Origin: Diphasiastrum complanatum
Taxonomy: Eukaryota > Streptophyta > Lycopodiopsida > Lycopodiales > Lycopodiaceae
DNA length: 64,000 nt
NCBI GenBank assembly: GCA_029204225.1
Contig: CM055103.1
Location: 22,562,663-22,626,662, forward strand
Direction of reading: 5' to 3'
Shown: positions 49,080 to 58,963 of the stretch, piece after piece
Numbering within the stretch: the first letter of the stretch is position 1
How the letters are laid out: the number at the start of each line of letters is the position of its first letter
Translations under genes and position numbers: made by a program
The notes under the pieces: model-generated
Told to the model about the DNA's origin: nothing
The model's database searches: none
Seen by the model: the letters and a program-made list of their open reading frames with translations, nothing else

Positions 49080-51546
49080 AGAAAGAAAGAAAGCTTCATT
49101 AATGTCTTTTCCATGCCAAAAGGCATATAAGACTAATGAAGTACATGTCATGTATGTGGTAACCATGGGAGCGTATAAAAAACGTCTCCAAACTGTAATA
49201 AAGAAAAACATCTAGTGCAACCTAAAATAGACACGTATGCGAGAATGTGCATAATAATAATCATATGTGTCTCGGGTAAGATGTCAAGGCTGTGCTGCAT
49301 CTACTGTGCTGCTGCTGTAAAAAGATGTAATGCGAGCCACAGTATGGGAAAGCACTGGAGTCTGCCGGCGGCGTCTGTGAGTATGAGCACATGTATGTGT
49401 GATAGTAGTAGTAGTATGCCCCCGCGTAGAATGTCTAGTAATCCTGGTGGTATCTTGATGGTGAGAGGTACATTATCTCTGATCTCTATGAGCATGAGAG
49501 CGTCCAACAGCCTCGTCGTCATCCTCATCATAATCCTCATCCTCAGGTAATAAATCATGCGATCTCCGTCTAATAAAGAACGAAGTAATCAATGGCTGTG
49601 AGGTAAAATGCTGGGGTGTCTCGTATAGATCTCTCCGTAGTCTGGACATCTCGTGTACCATGAGAGCGACACACCGTGGGTCCTCATAAGCTATGAGAGA
49701 TCGTAGAGTGGTAGGCATCCCTCAGAACAGGCAGTGATATCGTCCTCTAATCTCATAATATACAGGGCACCGAAATATAAAGTGCTCCTCAGACTCCACC
49801 TCACCTAGGGAGCAGAACTGGCAAATCCGCTCCTCTCTGGGAATATCGTGGAACCTCCCAGTCTCAATAGCTAGCTGATGAGAGGACACCCTGAGCTGCC
49901 CCAATGTGAATCTGAGGCAATGTGACAATCCCGAGTCCAAGTAGCGTGGCATGACCGGGGTCCCTGATGCATCTAGCTCCAAGAAATGAGTCCGATAGAA
50001 AGCTGGCTTAACCCCTAACTGGTTACGCCAAGTCCGCTCTAGATATGTGCGATAAAGGAAGCGTCTGATATACTGAAGTGTGCCGGAGGGGAGCTCTGTG
50101 ATGGAGATGCCAAATGATACAAGTAGGAGGTGGGAGGCATGAGAGAACCATGATAGCCTGTAGCCCTGATCATGAAGACGCTGTGAGGAGGATAGTGCCA
50201 CGTGTATGTATTGCCTGTCTATCTCTGGTAGCACCTGTATCCTCTGTATATAGGTGATAAGCTGAAGAACTGCCTCGATCTGTATAGGTGGAACTGCAAA
50301 ACTCGGCCAGGAGAATCTCATGGGGAACAGAAGGCTTCGCTCGAATCAACCGAGCTAGCATGGTGGTCTGTAATCGTGAGAGACTGGCCCAGTGTGAAGA
50401 AGGAAGACCTACATACCATGTCTCTGCCGCATATAAAGCCGTGGGGTTAACAATGGTATCGAAGAGGTGACACTTACTGCGAGCATCCTGGATGGACTTG
50501 CGGAAACAAAATCGCTCTAGCTGAACAAGGGAGGCATGTCCTTTCCCTACTTGAGTGGTAGTGGCCTGTCTCATGCTAAAAGTAGGACCTGAGAAAAGGA
50601 ACCCCAAGTATGTGTAGGAAGGGACCACCTCTAGAATCTGTCCGCCCAAAGTAAGCTCCTGTCGCTGCATGAATGCCCTCGAAGTGTTGAAGACCATAAC
50701 CTTGGTCTTCCCAATGTTCACCCCTAGGCCCCATCTGGTGCAAAACTCATGCAAGCAATCCAACTGTCGCTGTAGGCCCCCTCTGGTCGGTGAGACCAAC
50801 ACCACATCATCAGCATAAAGGAGGATAGCAATCAAGATGTCACCAAGCCTGCAGCCAGTACCGCCACCCTGTGTAATGACTCTCTCCAACTCATCAATAT
50901 ACAAGCCAAAGAGGACTGGTGAGAGGGAACAACCCTGCTTCACCCCAACAGTGCTCCAGATGTGCTCAGATATGCCACTGCTATGCCGGAAACAACCAAG
51001 GACACGCTCATAAAGTGCCATCACAGCAAGAACAATGTCGGTGGAGAAGCCGAGGTCTCGGAGTCTCTGGATGAGCAATGAACAAGGAACATAATCAAAG
51101 GCTTTCCTGAAGTCCACAAAACAACAGTAAACCCTCTCTCTCCTGTGCTTAGCCTCCTCAATCAAGGCTCGCAATGTGAAGATGTGATCTGCCGTGGAAT
51201 AATGTGCTCTGAAACCTGCCTGACCCATGGCATGTAGTCTCCTAGTCTCCGCCTCTGAGCTCACAACAGACTGCAGTATAGTACCATATAATTTAGCCAG
51301 GACATGTCCGATCATGATGGTGCGGTAGTTACTCGGAATCATGGGGTCGCCATTCTTATGGATGGGGTGGATAATGTTAGTGCACCAGGGAGGCGGAAAG
51401 CCAGAGACAACTGCAGAGTTAAGAAGGGTGGCTATAATGGGGGCGAGTAAGTCAGAGGCATGGGAAAGGAGCTCAGATTCAAGGTCTTCGATATCTCTGG
51501 CTTTGTGGGACTTCAGCTTCTTAATGGCCGCAAGTACCATGTCAGA

Positions 51547-51631
<85 letters not shown>

Positions 51632-54600
51632 TATTAATGTCTTTTAATGCCAAAAGGCACATAAGACCAAGTATGTACATCTCAAGTATGATGGATATTA
51701 AAGAGGAGCATATGAATGTGATACATTAGAATGTAATATAACCAAAGAATAGGAAATGCTGCACCTCCCCTGTTGTGCATATCTGGCAAAGCTTGTCCAT
51801 GTGAGGAATGCCTTGGAAGCACCCCTGTCTCCACATATAATTGGTGTGAGGAAAACTGTCCCAATGTAAATCAAAGGCAATGTGAGAGTCCACTATCCAA
51901 GTAACGAGCTAGAACTAGGACCTGGGCAATTTCCAGATCTAGGAAATAGGAGCGGTAAAAATCTGGTTTGACCTCTTGAGGGCCCTGCCATGTCACTCAA
52001 GGATATGCACGATAAGTAAACCCCCTAATGTACTAATGAGATCCCTCTAGTAAATCCGAGATAGCAATGCCATATGTAAGAGTTGAGAAGCCTGGGAGTA
52101 CAATGATAATCGATGACCCTAGTGATGAAGCTGCAGAGAAGAGAGGAGCTATATGTGGAGAGTGTGAAAATGGAAGACTCATCATTCTCTGAATGTATGC
52201 AATCAGCTAGAAAATAACCTCAACCTAGCTGGTGAGGAATGGAGGACTTGGCCCGGACCATACGTGCAAGCATAGTGATAGGAAATACTAGACCACTATG
52301 ACTCGAGAATCCTTGTGCACCAAGCTTCCATTTCATACATGGCTATAGGTAAAACAATGGTGTCAAACAATTTGCACTTACTTGGGGCATCACAAATATG
52401 CTTCTAAAGCAATACCACTCAAGACTAATTAAGAAGCATGGCCCTTCCACTAGCTATGGTGGCATGTCTCATATTGAAAGCAGCTCCAATGAAAGATATC
52501 CCCAAATAAGTATAAGAGGTAGTGGTTGTCCTCCTAAATTAAACACCTGCTGTTGCATAAAGGTCTTGGAGGTATTAGAAATCATAATTTGGGTTTTACT
52601 AGTATGTGCAGTCAAACCAAGTAAAGGGGGCTACAACTCTCACCAGAAGAAGCATCGTCAGCATAAAGTAAAATGGAAATAAGTATATAACCAAGCCTAC
52701 ATCAATACCACCATCCGGGTTGATGGCTTTCTCAAGCTCATCAATATGCAACCCAAAGAGTGTGGGGGACAAGGAGCAACCCTGCTTCACCCCAATAGTA
52801 CTCCTAACTGTCTCAGAGACCGTCGTCCTATCTGAAACATCCCCAAACCTGCTCATATAGTGCCATGATAGCCAATATGGTATTAGTAAGAAAGCCAAGA
52901 TCCCTCAACCTCTGGATGAGCATGTGTCGTGGGATTGAGTCAAAATCCTATAGTGGAATGCTATGTCCTGAGACCGGCTTGACCCAAGGCATGTAATCTT
53001 CGTGCCTTTGCCCCACTACTAATCACCGTATGAAGGATAGTGCCATAAATCTTAGCCACAATGTGTCCAATCATAATGTTATGGGGGGGGACACCACTCT
53101 TGAGGATGGGGTGGATAATACTGGTGCACCATCAACATCCTATGCTCTGTGAGTTTTCATTTTCTCAATGGAAAGAGAGACCATATTTTAGGTGAAAAAG
53201 GAGAAAGTGGAGGGACGAGGAGATATCACAATCAGAATTGAGAATTGATGTGGCATACTCAGTCCAACAACCAAAGCTCTTAGTAAAGGAGGTGAGGCTC
53301 AGGGGATAAACTCCGCCATAAAGCACCAGAGGAGAGCTATAAGTAATTTCAACAAGGCGCTTCCCTTCAAAAGTCTCATATGAATGTTTTCTATAATGAC
53401 AAGTGTAACTGTATATCTCAAAAACCTATCTCTCCAAGCTCGTAAAACTAAGAAGGCCGGTGTGTAGAATGAACCTCCCAACTATCTTGCGCACATCAGG
53501 CTACACACGTTGACAATGTGGGTCCATTTGTTGAGGCTTTTTGATCTCCTCCATGAGATCACTGTCAACTACAATAAATCTCATTTGATGCAGTATCCGT
53601 GATAGTGCATCAACGACCACATTCTCCTTCCCTCTTCAGAAGCGAATTCCCAAAATGAAATTCCTGCATCAACTCGGCCCGCTGAGCTTGGTGGCCCTTG
53701 AAATCTGGTTGAGTGCAAAAATACGTCAAAGTATGATGGTTTGTGTACACACAAAAATCGATGCCTATCCCATACAGCTCTTGCTCGTGTGTGGGATATC
53801 TCTGTTGAGCTGGTGTCAGCATTTTACTCTCAAAGGCTATTGGTCTACCCTCTTGGCTCACCACTGCACCTACGACAGTGCCACTTGCACCTACGACAAT
53901 GCCACTTGCATCCGTCTCTAGGTCAAACAGTTTTTGGGTATCAACAAAATCGAGAATTGGAGTTATGGCCACCACTTTTTTCAAGTTCTCAAATATATGC
54001 TGAACTTCAACATCCCACCCAACTATAGTGTTGTTGTTTCGTAACTGGTCCGTTAAAGGAGTAGCTACCCAGGAATAGTTCTTCACGAACCGTCGATAGA
54101 ACTTACAAAAGCCCAAAAAGGATTGTAGTTGGCATATATCAGTAGGCCTTGGCCACTTCTTATCCACAACCACCTTGGCTGTGTCAATTGAAATACTCTC
54201 AGCCATCACTACGTGACCCAAATACTTAACACGAGTCTAACACAACTCGGTCTTCTGAGTATTGGCATACAAGACAGAAGCTTGTAACTTGCCAATACGG
54301 TCTAGAGATATTATGCTCCGCTATCGCCTTACAATACATAGACCAATATATCGTCAATAAACTTGCCCATATACTCATGCAAAACATCGTTCATGAGCAT
54401 CATAAACGTGGTTGCAAAATGAAATCTATAGCCAGCTGCTCACTCGCATGCCATCGTTCACCAAGTACAATATCAAACTTAGCTAATTTAGTGATTTCAA
54501 ATTCTAACTTCTTGGCATACACTGGAATAGACAAAGATGCCCGAGAGACTCTCTCATCCCAAACCTCTGTTCCAACTTCCCCTACCATTTGGCATCTTAA

Positions 54601-57600
54601 CTATATACCGTAATCAAAAGGAATGGTATTTAAGCGGAGCTTCTTCATCACGCATGAATTAACAATATTATGTGAGGAACCGATGTCAAATAAGATGAGC
54701 ATGTCATGACCTTCTAGCTTCTCCCTTATGCGTATCAGTTCACTATCTGGAAGCTGATAGACTTTATGCGCCTAGGTGGACAAAAAGCAAACTGGTGCTT
54801 GTGGAAGAAGTTTCTACACCAAAATAGTCATGACACATCTAGTGTCCTCATTGTCGCTTACCAATAAGTCATCCAAAATTTCCTCATCCTTACCCTCATC
54901 TTGATGCTCCTGTAATACATGGAGCTTCTTGCCTGTGCGTCGAGGACAATCCTTGGAAAGATGCTTGCCAAGACAGAAAAAACATAATCCATCTTCCTTG
55001 GCCTTTTACTTTTGCTCTGGAGTGAGGGAAGACTTGCCATAAACATGATGAGCCATACGAGACGCTAACTTGCACTTCAAAGTCTGCTGTATCTGGATAG
55101 GATCCTTCTACAAGAAGTCCTTTTGACTAGCTTGGCTAGACTTCCACGAACCCTTCTTTTGGGGCCAACTTGTCACTCCAAATTCAACCTGGTTGTGAAG
55201 TTGAGCACTATTGCAATTGCTTCTTCCAAGGTTTTGTACCATTCATTAAGAACTGAAGGCCTCAACTCTTTGCAAAGGCCAAAGAGATTCTTGTGGAGCA
55301 CAAGCCACTCGAGAATCTCTATGGCATCTTGATAAGTACCTCTCTATACTTATCGGCATATTCCTATACCGTGTACTACCTCTGACGATGTAAAAACCAA
55401 GCTTCTATTGCACGTACATGCTCATGTGGAGGAATGAATTGAGCTCTAAAAGCTCGCTTGAAATCAACCCAGGTGGAAGGAGGCTGGAGCTTGATTGGAC
55501 TCGCCAAACTTCATAAATTGGGATTCGTTTCAAGTCAAAGTATTCTTCCCATTTATGTAACCATTGATCTACAATATCAGTAGTTCTTTGGGAGGGTTTC
55601 CAGCAAAGTGGGTAGGCTTAATGGCCTTATCTTCAGGATAGGAAGAAGAATGCATAGGACGTATAGAAGGAAATGGAAAGGATATGGATATGGTGGAGCA
55701 TACGGGGAGGATGATGCATAACTTCCAGACACAATCGAAAGCATCGCTTGCATCTCTGCCATGGTCCTCTCCTCCATACTGTCCATGCGGACTTGCATAC
55801 ACGAAGAAACACCGCAGGTGAACTCGCAGTCACCGTATTTGGATTATGGTCAGGGCTAGGAATAGGGCTAGTAGGTGGCGATTGGAGGGCAATTGGAGGG
55901 CTGGGAGGTTGACATGGTCATCGGCCATAGTGGACACAGTACGGAAAAGATGATAGAAAATAAACACAGAAAGAAGTAGGAAATGTACAGTACATTGAAA
56001 ATCAACAAAGAACTCTTCATAACTAAGAACAATACAACATGAATTGCAAAAAAAGAACTGAAGTAATAGGTAGAATGCTTCTTGATATGCTGGCCTTGTT
56101 TTCAATAGACTGACAAAATATTTGTGCTAGTTTTGCTACTTGAAAAATGAATTTTTGTCGACTTTTTCCCAACAAACTAGCAAAAATAGCCTGGAATCAG
56201 CTGTAAATTGCTTGAATTTGAGAATGGGCTGGAGGTGTAGTTGTAGTAGGGCACCCTTCTCTGAGGAAGCTTCATGCCAAATCTCAAGAAAAATGGGCGA
56301 GAAACAAAAACTTTATGAAAGCTCAACTCCAACTACCTGAGAAATCTGATGGGCAAAATCAGCGATTTCTGAGATGTTTTTACAGATTAGCACCTTCCTA
56401 GGCAGTGATTTACTACTCCCAACAACCTCCTAAAATTTGGTAGCAATCTGAATCATGTATGAAAAGTTATGATGAATTTTGACAACCGTTTTTTTGTAAT
56501 TTTTTCATGTCTGAAAATTTTTGGATCTGAAAAAACCTTAATTCTTGGCTCAAATTGTTGCAAACACTCACTATCCAACAGTGATTCACTGTAAGCCTTC
56601 AATTTCCCTCTTTCTCCTCCAAAATTGATGAAGAAAATGAAGAAAAATGAGGTTTTTTTTTTCACTTTCTCTCTCTAGAACGTGGGTTTCTCTCTCTAGA
56701 ACAGGCTCTGATACCAATTGTCACAAACTAAGGAAGCCGGTTTGATTCGCCCAATAAAAATAATAGGATTCATTAGTTAAATCGACAGGCTTTTGATCAG
56801 CCTTGTAAAATCAATATCAAGCCTTAGTTAGTGAAGCATGTTTCTTTCATTAGTAGGGCAAATGGACGTGCTTTAGAGTGACGCACTCAGCGATAGCTTG
56901 CTTTAACTGATCAAAGCATACTGGTTCTATTGGCATGTATGTGTAGGAGAAACATCTTCCTGTATCATCAAAGCAATAAAATGTGGGGCTACGTAGGAAA
57001 TAGCTGATCAATGAGAATCGATTGTGGAAGACCATGTAAACTGAATATTTTAGAAAGAAAAAAGCGACCACGATGTAAAATTTGTGCTGGTAAAATTTGT
57101 GATTTTGATCATAGCTGTAAGTTATCATAGACTCTTTCTTTTAGCGCTCTTTCACTCAAGAAGCATGCATTTTCATAGTTTCTACCTAACATGCGGAAGG
57201 TCTCATCGTTGTTGAATATTGAATCCTTATTATTTGAAGTAGCTGTGCTTGTCACTGATCCACTTTCATTTGACCTTGATGTCAATTTCTCTCAAATGAT
57301 GTCTGGAATGTTTCTTCATTTGTTAAGTGGCAAGCTGATGCATATGGATATGCTACTTCTCAAGATACTGATTTAAGTTAGATCTTGCCATCAAACCTTG
57401 ATTGCTGCATAATCTTTAGTTTCATCGGAGCTTTCTAAAATGCACTACCTTTAGAACATTGCCTTAAACATGCTTGTGATGATTAAATACTTGCAATTCA
57501 GTTGTTATAACTACTGAAAACGTGTCTCACCCAAACATATAAATCAATAGCAGAAAGCCACAATGATAAAGTATATAACTCTTGCAATATGTACTGTCCA

Positions 57601-58963
57601 AGGGTTTTTAGTATAGGTGGTAGCTTACTAACAGCTCTAATTTGTGTCTTGATCAGGTCCATTTTGATGAAGGAGAACAAAATAACTTTTATCTCAAAAA
57701 CTGATGGGAGTGACACACTTTATAACTATCTTTGCCAAATCAAAAGAATGATAAGCCTTGGGAAAGATACAAGTTTCAGTGCATCTGGGGTATGTGCCAA
57801 TGTTTAATCGATTATGTTTCTATTTGTGCCTACAGTCGCCTTCATTCTGCTCTTTCCATTTGCATCTGAATTCTCCTGTTGTACCTAGATGCAAGGTTTT
57901 TTTGTGGATCAGTAGGATGATTTACACTTTGTTGGATTTCACATCTTTAGAGTATATAATTTATCGTTTAAATGGTTTTTGGATCCTGCTGGGACACTGG
58001 CAGCCTGTAATCTAGTATTCCTTGTGTTTCTCTATGTTCTAATGTGACTGAAAGTGTTTCCCCACAACCATCTATACATCTTTTCCCAGTCAAGCTTGTT
58101 TGCTAGACTCAGTTGGTTGAAGTATTAATTACAAAGCTGCAGTTCAGGTTCTTCTGCAATGTCTTAAGCACTCCCCATGAAGTTGTCAGCTGAGAGTTCA
58201 TTTTTCAAAGGAGAATTTAGTGTTGGCGTAACCAATGTGATCTGTATCAGAAAGAAAAAAAAAATTGCTCATTAACGATACATTTTCTTCTTGTAGAAGT
58301 CTGATAACTTGTAGCAGTGGTACTTTAGACTTCGATTATTATACTGAAGCTCATAGAAAGGTTTACTGTACATCAGCTTTTGAAAGTTATTGTCAATCTA
58401 ATATAAAAATCAGTTGTGAAGCTTACAACAAGATTACACGTCTTTTCTAGATGCAGTAGTTGAAATTGCCCTAGAGCTAAATGGGATCAGTGAGGGTTTT
58501 TGTTTAAACCTGCTTACACGTTTTGAGAAGATGGCTTTTTGATTGTGTGTGGGGAAGAGTGCTCCGCAGGTTTAGAGGGAACCTTCCACCTCGTTCCCAT
58601 GTGTTGCCCCCTGACCTCATTCCTGAAAGTTTTTTTTTTTTTTTGGTTTTTTTGGTGGCTAGTACCATCTTGTTGAAAGGCTGTATAGTTGATAAGCTTT
58701 GAAATGTTTTTGTGGTTGGCAGATTCGAACTGCACTTGATTTCAGCTCCACTTATGCAAGCTTGGCAGTTCATCTTCTTTCTGAAAATGTGTTGACTATG
58801 TCGTTGGCACCATATGAAGTGCATGGTAGTCAGGTGCAGATTGCGCTTGAAAGGGGCCTTCCAGCAGTGATTGCTTCATTGCAATCCATGAAGTTGCCAT
58901 TTTCACCTTTTTCTTTTGATATGGTGCACTGCTTGCATTGTGGTATCAACTGGCACCAAAAAG
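47685..58963 (+). CDS. QUASIMODO2/PMT-family putative methyltransferase (DUF248), 5' part; SAM motif I degenerate
   Basis: Three exons are visible: 47685-48199, 57657-57789 and 58723-58963, with GT-AG introns in phases 2, 0 and 1. The ATG at 47685 is the first after an in-frame stop at 47652. The 296 residues seen start with a short tail, then a membrane anchor (about 24-45, VVLCLLSILVLVAVLG), as in type II Golgi proteins. The stem has VYQRY, ...CSKGVEHYVPCYNIT, LDRHCE, YRLPLKWPSSRD and ENKITF, then the start of the methyltransferase domain: RTALDF, APYEVHGSQVQIALERGLPA, FDMVHC and CGINW. QUA2 relatives are needed for pectin homogalacturonan methylation and cell adhesion. At residues 220-233, where the family has LD-x-GCG-x-G-x-x-GAHL, this gene reads LDFSSTYASLAVHL, with no glycine left. 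The remaining exons lie beyond the window or are lost. Confidence 0.9.
48251..48338 (+). repeat. (GA)n with a (GAAA)n edge at the 3' end of LINE copy A
   Basis: About 33 GA units, then five to six GAAA units that lead into the LINE 3' terminus. It starts only about 50 bp after the exon 1 donor site. Confidence 0.97.
48339..49013 (-). mobile_element. LINE copy A, 5'-truncated
   Basis: It holds only the C-terminal end of the LINE ORF (SEEHFIFRCPVYYEIRGRYH, the H and second C-side of the zinc-binding motif) and the 3' UTR. On the minus strand the 3' end has AATAAA (48345-48340), preceded by a hairpin ATGCC-TTTT-GGCAT (48371-48358). Both flanks are (GA)n tracts. Confidence 0.85.
49014..49093 (+). 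repeat. (GA)n with a GAAA edge between LINE copies A and B
   Basis: About 31 GA units, then GAAA units. The left side is the 5' truncation point of copy A and the right side is the 3' end of copy B. Confidence 0.97.
49094..51549 (-). mobile_element. LINE copy B, 5'-truncated non-LTR retrotransposon
   Basis: The largest copy. The RT frame (51540-50170) and its continuation (50321-49722) are joined by one frameshift near 50300. The endonuclease is missing and the copy starts at the first RT block (AIKKLKSHKARD). The 3' end repeats the hairpin found in copy A (49126-49113); the poly(A) signal has become AATGAA. It is flanked on both sides by (GA)n. Confidence 0.9.
49722..51540 (-). pseudogene. 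LINE reverse transcriptase with C-terminal zinc-binding region (copy B)
   Basis: RT motifs are clear in the 456-residue frame: CCFVDFRKAFDYV (motif A), STVGVKQGCSLSPVLFGLYI (motif B), AILLYADDVVLV (catalytic YADD), VNIGKTKVMVF and YTYLGFLFS. After a frameshift near 50300 the second frame ends with CQFCSLGEVESEEHFIFRC, a C-x2-C-x(12)-H-x4-C zinc-binding motif typical of LINE C termini. A TGA stop at about 49720 replaces a sense codon kept in copy A. This is non-LTR retrotransposition machinery: the RT copies element RNA at the target DNA. It is inactive here through truncation, frameshift and stop. Confidence 0.92.
51550..51628 (+). repeat. (GA)n between LINE copies B and C
   Basis: About 39 uninterrupted GA units. 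No GAAA edge here: the tract joins the LINE end (GCTTTATTAATG) directly. Confidence 0.98.
51629..53200 (-). mobile_element. LINE copy C, degenerate
   Basis: It has the same 3' terminus and hairpin (outer base pair now G-T, TGCC-TTTT-GGCA kept, 51659-51648) and AATAAA. The RT region is recognisable by GVKQGCSLSPTLFGLHIDELE and neighbouring blocks at 52898-52599, but the frame is broken repeatedly and internal segments are deleted. The 5' limit is uncertain: similarity to copy B runs to about 53200. Confidence 0.8.
53600..56716 (-). pseudogene. Ty3/gypsy gag-pol remnant
   Basis: Minus-strand order: primer-binding site at 56716-56705; a gag zinc knuckle CFFCLGKHLSKDC near 54970-54930; protease/RT remnants; and an open frame at 54221-53610 with the end of RT (VKYLGHVVMAESI just before), QSFLGFCKFYRRFV, then RNase H FDLETDASGIVVGA, RPIAFESKML and YPTHEQELYGI. 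The catalytic YxDD region is broken near 54340 (FIDDILVY with stops around it). Integrase is absent. It lies in intron 1 of the QUA2-like gene, antisense to it. Confidence 0.8.
56705..56716 (-). other. Primer-binding site of the gypsy element
   Basis: On the minus strand TGGTATCAGAGC, two bases after an LTR end reading TTTGTGACA (ending at 56719). The LTR's upstream limit is not visible to me. Confidence 0.8.
57790..58722 (+). other. Intron 2 of the QUA2-like gene
   Basis: 933 bp, GTATGT at the donor and GGTTGGCAG at the acceptor, phase 0. It contains a run of T (about 58631-58644) but no transposable element that I recognise. Confidence 0.85.

Larger units (their letters stand above)
48200..57656 (+). 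other. Intron 1 of the QUA2-like gene (9.46 kb), packed with retroelements
   Basis: Donor AAAG|GTCTGT and acceptor GATCAG|GTCC restore an Arg codon across the junction. Inside, all on the minus strand relative to the gene, are three LINE copies and a gypsy remnant. About 940 bp between the gypsy LTR end (56719) and exon 2 hold nothing I can support. Confidence 0.85.

Noticed and set aside
49215-49550. Plus-strand ORF of 111 codons
   Set aside because: It lies antisense to the 3' region of LINE copy B and has no codon or domain support; the minus-strand reading is the homologous one.
53402-53482. Repeat shared with 62247-62312, considered as the gypsy 3' LTR
   Set aside because: Only about 60-80 bp are shared, and the resemblance to the gypsy LTR end at 56719 is weak, so the element could not be delimited.
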